DNA of 54,652 nucleotides from an uncultured Eggerthellaceae bacterium (GTDB lineage: Bacteria > Actinomycetota > Coriobacteriia > Coriobacteriales > Eggerthellaceae): positions 1 through 54,652 of the forward strand of contig CAKTVK010000002.1 of assembly GCA_934623455.1 (NCBI GenBank), read 5' to 3'. The notes beneath the pieces are model-generated. The model had not been told where the DNA came from. It made no database searches and was given only the letters and a program-made list of their open reading frames with translations. The translations under genes were made by a program, and so were the position numbers. Positions 14,365 through 21,798 of this stretch are shown here, one piece after another; position 1 is the first letter of the stretch; each line of letters opens with the position of its first letter.

Positions 14365-16212
14365 TTATTCCGCGCCTTGAAGCTCATGCTCGACCGCCGA
14401 AGTGCCGCATAGGTAGCCGCCGCAGAACGCCAGTCCAACGTCGCCCATAAGAGATCCCAAAATGGGGTCGCCAATATAGCTATTCTCGCCGCACGCACCG
14501 CCAGCGGTGTGCCAACCGGCATACAAACCAGGAATAACCAGGCCGTTCGTACCGATTACCTGCATCTGGTCGTTAATAAGCAGGCCCGCCTTCGTTCCAT
14601 ACAGGTTACCGCCAATACGACACCCGTAAAACGGCGGCGTTGCAATAGCATGCAGCCACTCAGGCGGCATGGGATACATAAAATCATCCTCGCCGCGTTC
14701 GCAGCACTCGTTCCATTTTGCCACAGCCTTGGTCAGCACACCCGGCGCAAACCCTAGGTCAGCCTCAAGTTCTTCAAGAGTGTCGCGGCGCTTGAGCACA
14801 TCGGCATCAATGGCATCTTGCACGCCGTGGTGCCAGTCGCGATAATGCTCGGGAACTTTGTCAATCTGCTCCAAGTCGGGCGTGATGAGCTTGCGACAAT
14901 GCTCCTGTGCAAATCCTGCCAAATGGTCCTCGTAATTGGCATCGAAAATGATGTAGCTGCGATGCCCTGGAGGCGTCATCTGGATAGTGGCCAGATCGCC
15001 AAGAGCATAAATGGCATTTGCGCCATCCTCACCCACGCGGCTGTCCATGTAGCGCAAACGGTTGCCGCAGCGGTCGATGGTCAACCACGGCTGGCGCGAC
15101 AGCTGCGTCATGCCATCGTACAGGAAACGCGCCCACTGCCCACCTTCGGCTTCCCAGTCCACGCCTCCATCGAAACTCGCCGAGCTGTTGAAGCCCGACA
15201 CATCGGCGCCAACACCCAAGCCCATGCGGAAGCACTCGCCCGTTTCGCCTCCCACCAGGTAGCTTGATGCGCAGCCCATTGCCGCCGTGGGAATGTATTT
15301 CTCCAGGAGCGCCTTATTGTTGCAGAAGCCGCCAGCCGTCAGAACAACGGCCGCCTTAGCGTGGATGTACACCTCGTGGTCGAAATCCTCACGCGCCACC
15401 AGGCCCACAATGCGTCCGGAATCATCGCGCACCAGTGCCACCGCTGGGCACTGGAACTTATAGCGCACGCCGTTTCGCTGCCCAAACGCGAACATGGCGT
15501 CGGTGGCATCCTTCATCTTCAGAACGTGATGATCAAGCGTGGAGTTTTTCGGCGCAACGTATACGGGCACCTCGCCCAAACGCCAGCGAACGCCACAATC
15601 GGCCATCCAGTCAAGGCTTTTGCCGCCTTCGCTCGCAATCTTGTAGATCAGCTTCGGGTCAGCCGCGTAATGATATTCATCCATGGCCCAGTCGGTAAGA
15701 GCCTGCGCGTCAAAAGGATAGCTAGGGAAGGCGAAGTGCTTCTTGTTCTGGCCAGAATACCCGCCCAAAATGCCGCACATACCTGCGGATTGCGCATTGC
15801 CTCCATGCAATCCCAACGCCTCTACGCAAATGACATCCGCGCCCAGCTCGGCCGCACGTGCAGCAGCGTTCAGACCGCCACCGCCGGCACCTACAACGCA
15901 TATATCGCATTCGTAATCCCACGTTCGGGGAACCGCGCGTGGGGCAATGGGCGAGGCATCATTTGCCGGGAATGCCGCCGCATTATGCTCGCGAAACGTA
16001 CCATCGGCAGCACTGCCGTTGGTAGCGGCGCTTTCGGGTATGGTAACGTTTCTCGACCCATCTGCCGCCCAGTCGCCAATAACCCCCTGGTCAACCGCCA
16101 GTGCTGCGCCGGGCAGGGCAACTGTTGCAGCCGTGCTGCCCACCACCGCGCAAGCAGCGGTCAGAAAGCCGCGGCGCGTAAGACCACGTGTTTCATTCAT
16201 GTGTTTGCTCAT
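14365..16212 (-). CDS. Tat-exported FAD-dependent reductase (fumarate reductase/flavocytochrome c type)
   Basis: 615 residues. The signal peptide has the twin-arginine motif TRRGFL (12-17) and a cleavage-type GAALA (~39). The FAD-binding site is CVVGAGGGGLNAAARAAELG (~106-124); the rest follows the FAD_binding_2 layout of soluble fumarate reductases, urocanate reductases and ketosteroid dehydrogenases. It lacks its own FMN-binding or heme domain: those functions are supplied by the two genes upstream in the operon. It would reduce an organic acceptor outside the membrane; the substrate cannot be read from the sequence. Such paralogues are numerous in Eggerthellaceae. GGGGGC precedes the ATG. 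Confidence 0.85.
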   Translation of the reverse strand: MSKHMNETRGLTRRGFLTAACAVVGSTAATVALPGAALAVDQGVIGDWAADGSRNVTIPESAATNGSAADGTFREHNAAAFPANDASPIAPRAVPRTWDYECDICVVGAGGGGLNAAARAAELGADVICVEALGLHGGNAQSAGMCGILGGYSGQNKKHFAFPSYPFDAQALTDWAMDEYHYAADPKLIYKIASEGGKSLDWMADCGVRWRLGEVPVYVAPKNSTLDHHVLKMKDATDAMFAFGQRNGVRYKFQCPAVALVRDDSGRIVGLVAREDFDHEVYIHAKAAVVLTAGGFCNNKALLEKYIPTAAMGCASSYLVGGETGECFRMGLGVGADVSGFNSSASFDGGVDWEAEGGQWARFLYDGMTQLSRQPWLTIDRCGNRLRYMDSRVGEDGANAIYALGDLATIQMTPPGHRSYIIFDANYEDHLAGFAQEHCRKLITPDLEQIDKVPEHYRDWHHGVQDAIDADVLKRRDTLEELEADLGFAPGVLTKAVAKWNECCERGEDDFMYPMPPEWLHAIATPPFYGCRIGGNLYGTKAGLLINDQMQVIGTNGLVIPGLYAGWHTAGGACGENSYIGDPILGSLMGDVGLAFCGGYLCGTSAVEHELQGAE

Positions 16213-16227
16213 ATCAGCCCCCTTCCT

Positions 16228-16719
16228 CTATTTATCCGATTGCACCTGGTTGGCGGGCATCTCGACCGCTTTTGCCAGCGCATCGTCAACAGCTTGTTTC
16301 ACGCCCACGGTGGTGATCGTCGCACCGCTAATGGCATCGATGTCGGAGCCTTGCGCGGCCTCTATCATTCTAGCGAACGTGCCATCGCGCACCGCTTCGA
16401 AGCCACCCACGCTTTGCGTCTCGCCATCCTGCGTGGTTTCCAGGCACGTAATGCGATTATCGTCAACCATAAGCGTGACAGTCACATTGCCCGCCATGGC
16501 GCGCCCAACGCCCGTATATACCCCATCGCGCAAAGGGATATCGCTTTTCTTCACGGGATCGGCCTGAACAACCGCATCCCACGGATCATCAGTGCGCATG
16601 GCCAACTGTTCAGCAGTTGCGGCATCTTTACTTCCCGTACCCTCAAACGATGCACCGCAGCCCGAAAGCCCCAGCATAAGCGCCGTTGCGCCGCAAGCGA
16701 CCACTGTTGTCTTTCTCAT
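16228..16719 (-). CDS. FMN-binding-domain lipoprotein
   Basis: 163 residues. A signal peptide with lipobox LSGC (Cys21) anchors it outside the membrane. The C-terminal FMN_bind domain has the flavin-attachment motif DAISGAT (128-134), where Thr134 would carry covalent FMN added by ApbE (no apbE gene in this window). It lies between the cytochrome and the FAD reductase and most likely passes electrons from heme to FAD. Spacing to the flavoprotein is 15 bases. Confidence 0.85.
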   Translation of the reverse strand: MRKTTVVACGATALMLGLSGCGASFEGTGSKDAATAEQLAMRTDDPWDAVVQADPVKKSDIPLRDGVYTGVGRAMAGNVTVTLMVDDNRITCLETTQDGETQSVGGFEAVRDGTFARMIEAAQGSDIDAISGATITTVGVKQAVDDALAKAVEMPANQVQSDK

Positions 16720-16776
16720 TTCAGCCCTCTCTTTCGAAAACCGACTTGCCGAAAAGTCGTGGCAAGCAAATATGCG

Positions 16777-17358
16777 TTACTTTTCAGGACTCGTCCAACC
16801 TTCTGGCACTTCCCAGTCGTGACAGGTGTTGCAATACATGTTCGACTGACCGTGAACGCTGTGGCAGTTGCTGCAATCAATGGCCTCGCCCTGATGCGAG
16901 CTATGCGGATTCACGCCTTTTTGACCGCCCCAATTCTCGGTCGCCGCAACCACATCGTTCCAATCGTGGCAACCAGCCGTTTCGCATTGATTCTTGTCGG
17001 CAGTAATAAGATGCGGTACCAAACTGCCGTCGGCATTTGTTTCGTATGCACTGGAAATCCATGCCATTCCCTCGTTGATCTGGGCCTCGAGCGTTGCTTC
17101 GTGGCACTGCAAGCACGTAACGTCTTCCTGCTGATGAGCAACTGCCAGCTGAGCAGAGTCCGCGGCGCCTTCGCCGTAGTAACCCTCTACGTAGAAATCC
17201 ATGGGATCATGGCAGATTGCATTGCAGAAGCTCGGCTGATTGTGCCAAGCGTAGAATCCGCCGCCTGCAATCACGAGTACGACAACCACCACGGCGCACA
17301 CGATAGGCGCGCGACGACGTTTAGCCTTTCTCCCTTTCCCCTCTTCATTCGCTTCCAT
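16777..17358 (-). CDS. Membrane-anchored multiheme cytochrome c (NapC/NrfH-like role)
   Basis: 193 residues: a basic N-terminus, one membrane helix (~18-38), then an extracytoplasmic domain. Heme-binding motifs: CNAICH (45-50, Cx3CH), CLQCH (82-86), CETAGC-H (125-131, Cx4CH), CSNCH (162-166) and CNTCH (176-180), so three regular and two atypical sites. It probably takes electrons from the quinol pool and hands them to the FMN lipoprotein. First gene of the operon; AAGGAGGT precedes the ATG. The unusual spacings at two sites deserve attention since cytochrome maturation machinery may treat them differently. Confidence 0.85.
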   Translation of the reverse strand: MEANEEGKGRKAKRRRAPIVCAVVVVVLVIAGGGFYAWHNQPSFCNAICHDPMDFYVEGYYGEGAADSAQLAVAHQQEDVTCLQCHEATLEAQINEGMAWISSAYETNADGSLVPHLITADKNQCETAGCHDWNDVVAATENWGGQKGVNPHSSHQGEAIDCSNCHSVHGQSNMYCNTCHDWEVPEGWTSPEK

Positions 17359-17466
17359 TGCGACCTCCTTTCATGTTCATGCGTTTTCGTTTACACTTGT
17401 CAACATGATAAGCGCATAATAGCAAGATTTTGACATTTTGTGTTTGACGGTTTACGCAATGTGTCT

Positions 17467-17523
17467 ATTGACAGAGAGTCAATCGCCTAGTGTCTGAACA
17501 GGCTTTATCCGACAGTATCTGTC
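17467..17523. promoter_or_regulatory. Two palindromes in the divergent promoter region (TetR operator candidates)
   Basis: ATTGAC-AGAGA-GTCAAT (17467-17483) and GACAG-TAT-CTGTC (17511-17523), both perfect and sharing TGACAG, lie between the cytochrome operon (starts 17358, minus) and the TetR gene (starts 17745, plus). Symmetric sites in such a gap are the usual TetR-family operators. The rest of the 386-base gap holds no gene. Confidence 0.5.
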
Positions 17524-17744
17524 AGCCGATGTGCCAAGCATCGTCGGTTTGCGCATATTTGAGACCGTTTATTCACAATGCGCGATGCAACACTGCGAAG
17601 GGGTATAATCCGTGAAAAAAAGCAAAGAGCCCTGAGCGCAAAACGCAACTCTAAGAATAAATACATTTCAACATGCAACCTCTTCGTCCAAAGAGGACAA
17701 AATCGCTGCATCTTTGTTTTTTGACCATATTGAAAGAGAGAATT

Positions 17745-18356
17745 ATGTCCGAGAAAGTGAACCCTCGAACCGCCCGTGTGCGCGAGGCGCTTACCGACGC
17801 GGCGTTCGAACTTGTATCCGAAAGCCCCGTCAACCAAATTACCCTCACTCAAATAGCGGAACGCGCTGGTGTGAGCCGTCCTACCGTCTACAAGCAGTTT
17901 AACGATACTGCCACGCTTGTTGCCGAGGTCACCATTCAATCCCTTGATGACACGCTCGAACGCATTGATCACGAAATAGGGAGTCAAAACGACCTGGATT
18001 ATTTCCATGAGCTTATGGATAAATTCGTGCAAGCGGTCTACCGGCACCGCTCTTTCTACCGAAACGCCGCTTACGGACCAAGTGCTGCCCAAATCATCAT
18101 GGGCGTCTCAAAAATGCTCGACCAACGCATGAGCACACGTCACATTGAAAAACGTTTGAGCGGCATCCATGCAAATGCCAGCGACTGCCGCGCCGCTATT
18201 TCCGCAGGTCTTGTATGGCTTTTAGTTCGTTGGCTCGAAAGTGATTTTAAGGGAGAGAATGCGCCCGAAGCCATTGCGAAACGTGTGGCCGACACCATGT
18301 ATGTTTTATCGGGAGCGCGGGAAGAAAGCTCCTGGAAAGATTCGGATGCGAACTAA
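17745..18356 (+). CDS. TetR-family transcriptional regulator
   Basis: 203 residues. The N-terminal helix-turn-helix ITLTQIAERAGVSRPTVYKQF is textbook TetR; the C-terminal part is helical and ligand-binding in the family. ATG 17745 follows GAAAGAGAG. It is divergent from the cytochrome/flavin reductase operon, and two palindromes lie in between, so it probably represses that operon and itself until an acceptor-related ligand binds. Confidence 0.9.
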   Translation: MSEKVNPRTARVREALTDAAFELVSESPVNQITLTQIAERAGVSRPTVYKQFNDTATLVAEVTIQSLDDTLERIDHEIGSQNDLDYFHELMDKFVQAVYRHRSFYRNAAYGPSAAQIIMGVSKMLDQRMSTRHIEKRLSGIHANASDCRAAISAGLVWLLVRWLESDFKGENAPEAIAKRVADTMYVLSGAREESSWKDSDAN

Positions 18357-18388
18357 CCACAAGCCAACAATAATCTAGTCCCACGCAA

Positions 18389-18416
18389 GGGAAGCCGCCG
18401 TTGCCGATGGCTTCCC
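18389..18416 (+). terminator. Terminator after the TetR gene
   Basis: Perfect 8-bp stem GGGAAGCC/GGCTTCCC with a 12-base loop, 33 bases after the stop; the following GTTCATTC is only weakly T-rich. Confidence 0.6.
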
Positions 18417-18478
18417 GTTCATTCTAGGTTCACAATCTTACTACACGCGCTCGGGATTCCATTCCACAATGCCGCTGT

Positions 18479-19258
18479 TCAAGAACGGCTTTGACTCGAA
18501 GCGGCATCCGCATTCTCGACCGAAATTTCCGCGCACCAGCTTTTCTCACCGCAGTGAGTGCATGTGAGCTTACGTGTTTTCGGCGTATGACCCGAGAAGA
18601 AGAAACTCTTCCAGCTGGGCTGGAAAACGCGATAGCAATGCGGGCAAACGTAGCGAGAATCCCGATAATAGGTGCAAACAAGCTCAATGCAAATGATCAC
18701 AATCAAAAGCATAGAGCAAACAAACGGAAGCCACTGCCCGGTCATTATGCCGTAAACGAGCGTGCCGAATTCCACCGCATCAACAATCAGCCCCTCGATA
18801 ATCATGCGCCGCTTGGTTCGGTATAACCTTGTATTTTTGATATCAGCTGTATCCATGACGGAACCCATGTCGTTGTTGATGGTTTCTGGTAAATGACCGC
18901 ACGAGCGAATCCCTTCGATTGCCGAACGGACGCTTTCCAACATAGTGCGATTGCCGGCAATTTCCGCGGCCAGTACCTTTTCCTGCTCTTCAAGCAAGCA
19001 AAGAAGCTCCGCATTGTCATGGGGATTCGCAAGAATTCCCCGAATCGCCTTAAGAGTGAGCCCCAGCGACTTAAGCAGGCAAATGGTTCTCATCTGCTCA
19101 AGCGAAGCGGCGTCATACAGACGCCTTCCTCCTTCCGAGCGCTCAACAGGATGCAGCAAACCCTTTTCGTCGTAATACTGCACCGTGCGCACCGATACGC
19201 CGCAAGCATCGGCAATCTCACCTGTGGTGAAAAGCTCTTGGTTTTCTTTGTTTGACAT
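18479..19258 (-). CDS. MerR-family regulator fused to a membrane and zinc-ribbon-like domain
   Basis: 259 residues from ATG 19258 (AAGGAGGTG upstream). Residues ~8-75 are a MerR winged helix (TTGEIADACGVSVRTVQYYD...GGRRLYD), followed by a helical linker, two hydrophobic segments (GTLVYGIMTGQWLPFVCSML, LLIVIICIELVCTYY), then a C-terminal part with CPHC and CTHC...C pairs that could form a zinc ribbon. Membrane-bound MerR proteins are uncommon. The target is unknown; the aquaporin/methyltransferase pair and the TetR gene are neighbours. Confidence 0.82.
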   Translation of the reverse strand: MSNKENQELFTTGEIADACGVSVRTVQYYDEKGLLHPVERSEGGRRLYDAASLEQMRTICLLKSLGLTLKAIRGILANPHDNAELLCLLEEQEKVLAAEIAGNRTMLESVRSAIEGIRSCGHLPETINNDMGSVMDTADIKNTRLYRTKRRMIIEGLIVDAVEFGTLVYGIMTGQWLPFVCSMLLIVIICIELVCTYYRDSRYVCPHCYRVFQPSWKSFFFSGHTPKTRKLTCTHCGEKSWCAEISVENADAASSQSRS

Positions 19259-19422
19259 GGATTTCACCTCCTTCACGGACTATCCAACCATATCACGTTA
19301 CGTGACAAGCAAGCATTATTTGGAAATTGCTGCAGCATTTTTTTCGTACCGTTGCGTCATGCGAAGAATCTGGCGAAGCGCAAAGCGAAGCACAAGCCGC
19401 AACAGCATTGCCACCAATGCAT

Positions 19423-19457
19423 AAAAAAACCAATCCCGGAGATTCCGAGATTGGTCC
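19423..19457 (-). terminator. Strong terminator of the aquaporin/methyltransferase operon
   Basis: On the minus strand ACCAATCTCGG-AATCT-CCGGGATTGGT followed by seven T. It lies ~90 bases after the methyltransferase stop. Confidence 0.88.
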
Positions 19458-19544
19458 CTACTGAGCAACCTACTGAGCAAGACTATTGCCGAAGCGCCCA
19501 ACGCATCTTCAGCGGTGTTTTTTGCGAAGCGGCCCGCAGACGCG

Positions 19545-20558
19545 TTACTCTTCCACAATGCGTTCGATGTTGCCGCACTTGCCAAAGGCGCCATAATGAT
19601 GCTTCAGATTGCCGTCAACTTTGAAGTGCGCGCCATAACGCGTATCGGCCACCATGCTGCAAGAGTTGCTACAAACACTCATCGGTTCGCCCGTAAAGAA
19701 GCGATGATGGTCGTCCAGGTCGAAGTAATCGGGGCAACCGGGAATCTTGCCGTCGTAGGTGACATACTGGCCGTACTGCTCGCAAAGATCCTCGATGATC
19801 TGGCTCTTTACGGCGCGAACATAACGCCCTTCGTACGTGGTGCCAACGCCCGCCGCCTGCGCCGCAGCTTCATCGATTACCGTAACGGCGTGGAAGCTCA
19901 TGTGGCGGAAGTCATCCCAACCAGCGCGGCGCATGGTCCTGCGGAAGTCCTGGTCGTAACCGGTTTCCGCCAAAAGACCGCCAGCGATAGCCGGGTCAGA
20001 TTTCTGCTCGGGGTCAAGACGACGATTACAGAACACGTCAAATTCGTAGAACTCGCCGCCTTCTTTGAGCACGCGATACACTTCGGAGAGCACATCCAGC
20101 TTGAAGGGGCTGTGCGACACGGCGCAGTTGGAAATCACCACGTCAATCGACTCATCGGCAATGCCAGCCACGAAAAGATCCTCAATGGGAGCGTTCACGA
20201 AATGGACGTTCGACTTCGCATAGCCGAACTTCTGCGCAATTTCGTCCTTGACCGCATTCGCCTTCTCAACGCCGCACGCGCAACCCTCAACAGCAATTAC
20301 CCTACCAGATTCACCCACAAGCTTCGAAGCAACGAATGCATCGCGGCCATTACGCGCGCCCAACACCAGCACGGTGCAGCCGGCAAGCAGCGGCGGGAAC
20401 GGATAGCCCAAAAGCATTTTGTTCTCGCGCAGGTCCTGGGGTAAAAACGCCAGAGCCTCGGCTGCCTCGGCGGAAGGCTCAAGCCCCTCAACAGAAATAA
20501 TGTCAGCAAGCTTCTTGTCGGCGTAATAATCGCGGATTGTCTGCATAATCTCGTTCAT
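19545..20558 (-). CDS. ArsM-like SAM-dependent methyltransferase
   Basis: 337 residues. Rossmann-type SAM site VLVLGARNGRDAF (~63-75), motif ISNCAVSHSPFKLDVLSEVY and RVLKEGGEF match arsenite S-adenosylmethionine methyltransferases (ArsM) in order and spacing. Several cysteines are present (GCACG, SNC, FCNRR, CSNSCS, KCGN) as expected for As(III) ligands, but classical ArsM Cys positions are not all verifiable by eye. It carries an extra C-terminal domain (~280-337) also encoded alone at 13237. The aquaglyceroporin immediately upstream in the operon supports arsenic or metalloid handling. A different small-molecule methyl acceptor remains possible. Confidence 0.7.
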   Translation of the reverse strand: MNEIMQTIRDYYADKKLADIISVEGLEPSAEAAEALAFLPQDLRENKMLLGYPFPPLLAGCTVLVLGARNGRDAFVASKLVGESGRVIAVEGCACGVEKANAVKDEIAQKFGYAKSNVHFVNAPIEDLFVAGIADESIDVVISNCAVSHSPFKLDVLSEVYRVLKEGGEFYEFDVFCNRRLDPEQKSDPAIAGGLLAETGYDQDFRRTMRRAGWDDFRHMSFHAVTVIDEAAAQAAGVGTTYEGRYVRAVKSQIIEDLCEQYGQYVTYDGKIPGCPDYFDLDDHHRFFTGEPMSVCSNSCSMVADTRYGAHFKVDGNLKHHYGAFGKCGNIERIVEE

Positions 20559-20590
20559 TTGTCTTCCCTTCCGTGTCTGTTTACAGAAAA

Positions 20591-20621
20591 GCCGCAGCGG
20601 TGACTGTCAATCCGCTGCGGC
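20591..20621 (-). terminator. Intercistronic terminator/attenuator between aquaporin and methyltransferase genes
   Basis: Perfect 10-bp stem GCCGCAGCGG/CCGCTGCGGC followed on the minus strand by TTTTCTG. Only ~33 bases remain to the methyltransferase ATG, too few for an independent promoter downstream, so it most likely tunes the ratio of the two products by partial read-through. Confidence 0.75.
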
Positions 20622-20640
20622 AAAAATCGTGCTGAAACGC

Positions 20641-21474
20641 TTACGCTTCGATTTCAGGTTTTGCCTCAACCTCAGGTTCGGTTTCGTTCTTCTTGATGTG
20701 CATCGGCTTCAAAATGTAGCGATACACCAGCGCCGCAAGAGCACCGCCCACCAGCGGGCCAATCACATATACGCAGATGGTGTCCATAACGTTGTTGCCA
20801 AAGCAAATGGAGCCCCAACCCACGCAAGCTGCCCACAGACGCGGCATAATGTCGCGCGCAGGATTCAGACCCGCATCGGTCAGCGGGCCAATAACGTTGA
20901 TGAGCACGGTAATGGTCAGACCAATGAACAGCGGAGCAAGCAGCGAATTCGGCTTACCTTTATTCTCGTCGGAAGTCAGGCTCAAAATGACCAGGCACAA
21001 AATGAACACGCCAAAGCCCTCGGCGAAAGCGCCCACCATCATGGGCACAGTGCCGTTTGCGGTGTTCGGGAACACTTCGCACCAGATAGTAGCCGCACTG
21101 CCAATGGAATTCGTGGACATGGTAAGGCCGTTATTGGAAAGGTTCTTTGCAACGGAATCGCCAAACAAGATCCAAAGGGCGCCCGCTGCGAAAAACGCGC
21201 CAGCGCATTGGCCCAGCAGATACGCGGGAAGATCGCGCACCTTCATTTTGCCGGAAAGGATCATGGAAAGCGAAACTGCCGGGTTGAAGTGTGCGTCAGA
21301 AAGATTGCGCGTTATATAAATGCCCAGTGCAATGGCAAGGCCCCACACGAGGCCCACCTGACCAGGACCGGTAAGCGCACCGAACAGCGTTGCCGTAGCA
21401 ACAGCGCCAATGCCCAAAAAGCACATAAGAAAGGTACCGATAAACTCACCGGTGAATTGCCTTGCGAATTTCAT
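20641..21474 (-). CDS. Aquaporin/aquaglyceroporin (MIP family)
   Basis: 277 residues, six membrane helices and both signature loops: HFNPAVS (Asn64) and GLNPARD. The C-terminus is an acidic tail (EPEVEAKPEIEA). Aquaglyceroporins conduct glycerol, water and uncharged metalloid hydroxides such as As(OH)3; in some bacteria they take part in arsenic export (AqpS). The co-transcribed ArsM-like gene supports a metalloid role, otherwise a general glycerol facilitator. Confidence 0.9.
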   Translation of the reverse strand: MKFARQFTGEFIGTFLMCFLGIGAVATATLFGALTGPGQVGLVWGLAIALGIYITRNLSDAHFNPAVSLSMILSGKMKVRDLPAYLLGQCAGAFFAAGALWILFGDSVAKNLSNNGLTMSTNSIGSAATIWCEVFPNTANGTVPMMVGAFAEGFGVFILCLVILSLTSDENKGKPNSLLAPLFIGLTITVLINVIGPLTDAGLNPARDIMPRLWAACVGWGSICFGNNVMDTICVYVIGPLVGGALAALVYRYILKPMHIKKNETEPEVEAKPEIEA

Positions 21475-21573
21475 GAGTTAGTCTCTTTCGTCATATTCGA
21501 ATGTAATCCTAACAGCAACGCCCGAAAAACGGCGCAATCCCTCGATGGCGTATCGTAAGTAAACTAATAGATG

Positions 21574-21639
21574 TAGTCAAGTATTATCTTGGAATTAACT
21601 TGTATGAAATGAAATAGTGTACTTAGTCGAATATTATCT
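21574..21639. promoter_or_regulatory. 16-bp direct repeats upstream of the molybdoenzyme operon
   Basis: TAGTCAAGTATTATCT (21574-21589) and TAGTCGAATATTATCT (21624-21639), start to start exactly 50 bases apart, i.e. near five helical turns, upstream of the likely promoter. This layout suits an activator binding two sites on one DNA face. The 324-base gap between 21474 and 21799 contains no gene. Confidence 0.5.
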
Positions 21640-21648
21640 CAAAAAAGT

Positions 21649-21677
21649 GAGACATTTTTCCCAAGACCGCGTATAAT
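21649..21677 (+). promoter_or_regulatory. Candidate promoter of the molybdoenzyme operon
   Basis: -10 TATAAT (21672-21677) with TGAGAC at 21649-21654 (17-base spacing), ~120 bases before the operon start. The poor -35 fits an activator-dependent promoter. Confidence 0.5.
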
Positions 21678-21798
21678 GCGTTACGCATTCTCTCGTTTTC
21701 TACTGCCGAATCCCTCAAAATGACAGCAGTAGCAGGGAAAACGGTGTCATTGCATTCCTATGCAAGAAATCGAAGCCCTAGAGAGAGGGTAAGAAGAA

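Noticed and set aside
15361..17433. A 690-codon open frame on the plus strand
   Set aside because: It lies opposite the flavoprotein, FMN lipoprotein and cytochrome genes, whose motifs are unmistakable; the long frame is a by-product of high-GC codon usage.
19316..19594. Minus-strand 92-codon frame
   Set aside because: Overlaps the methyltransferase end and contains its terminator.
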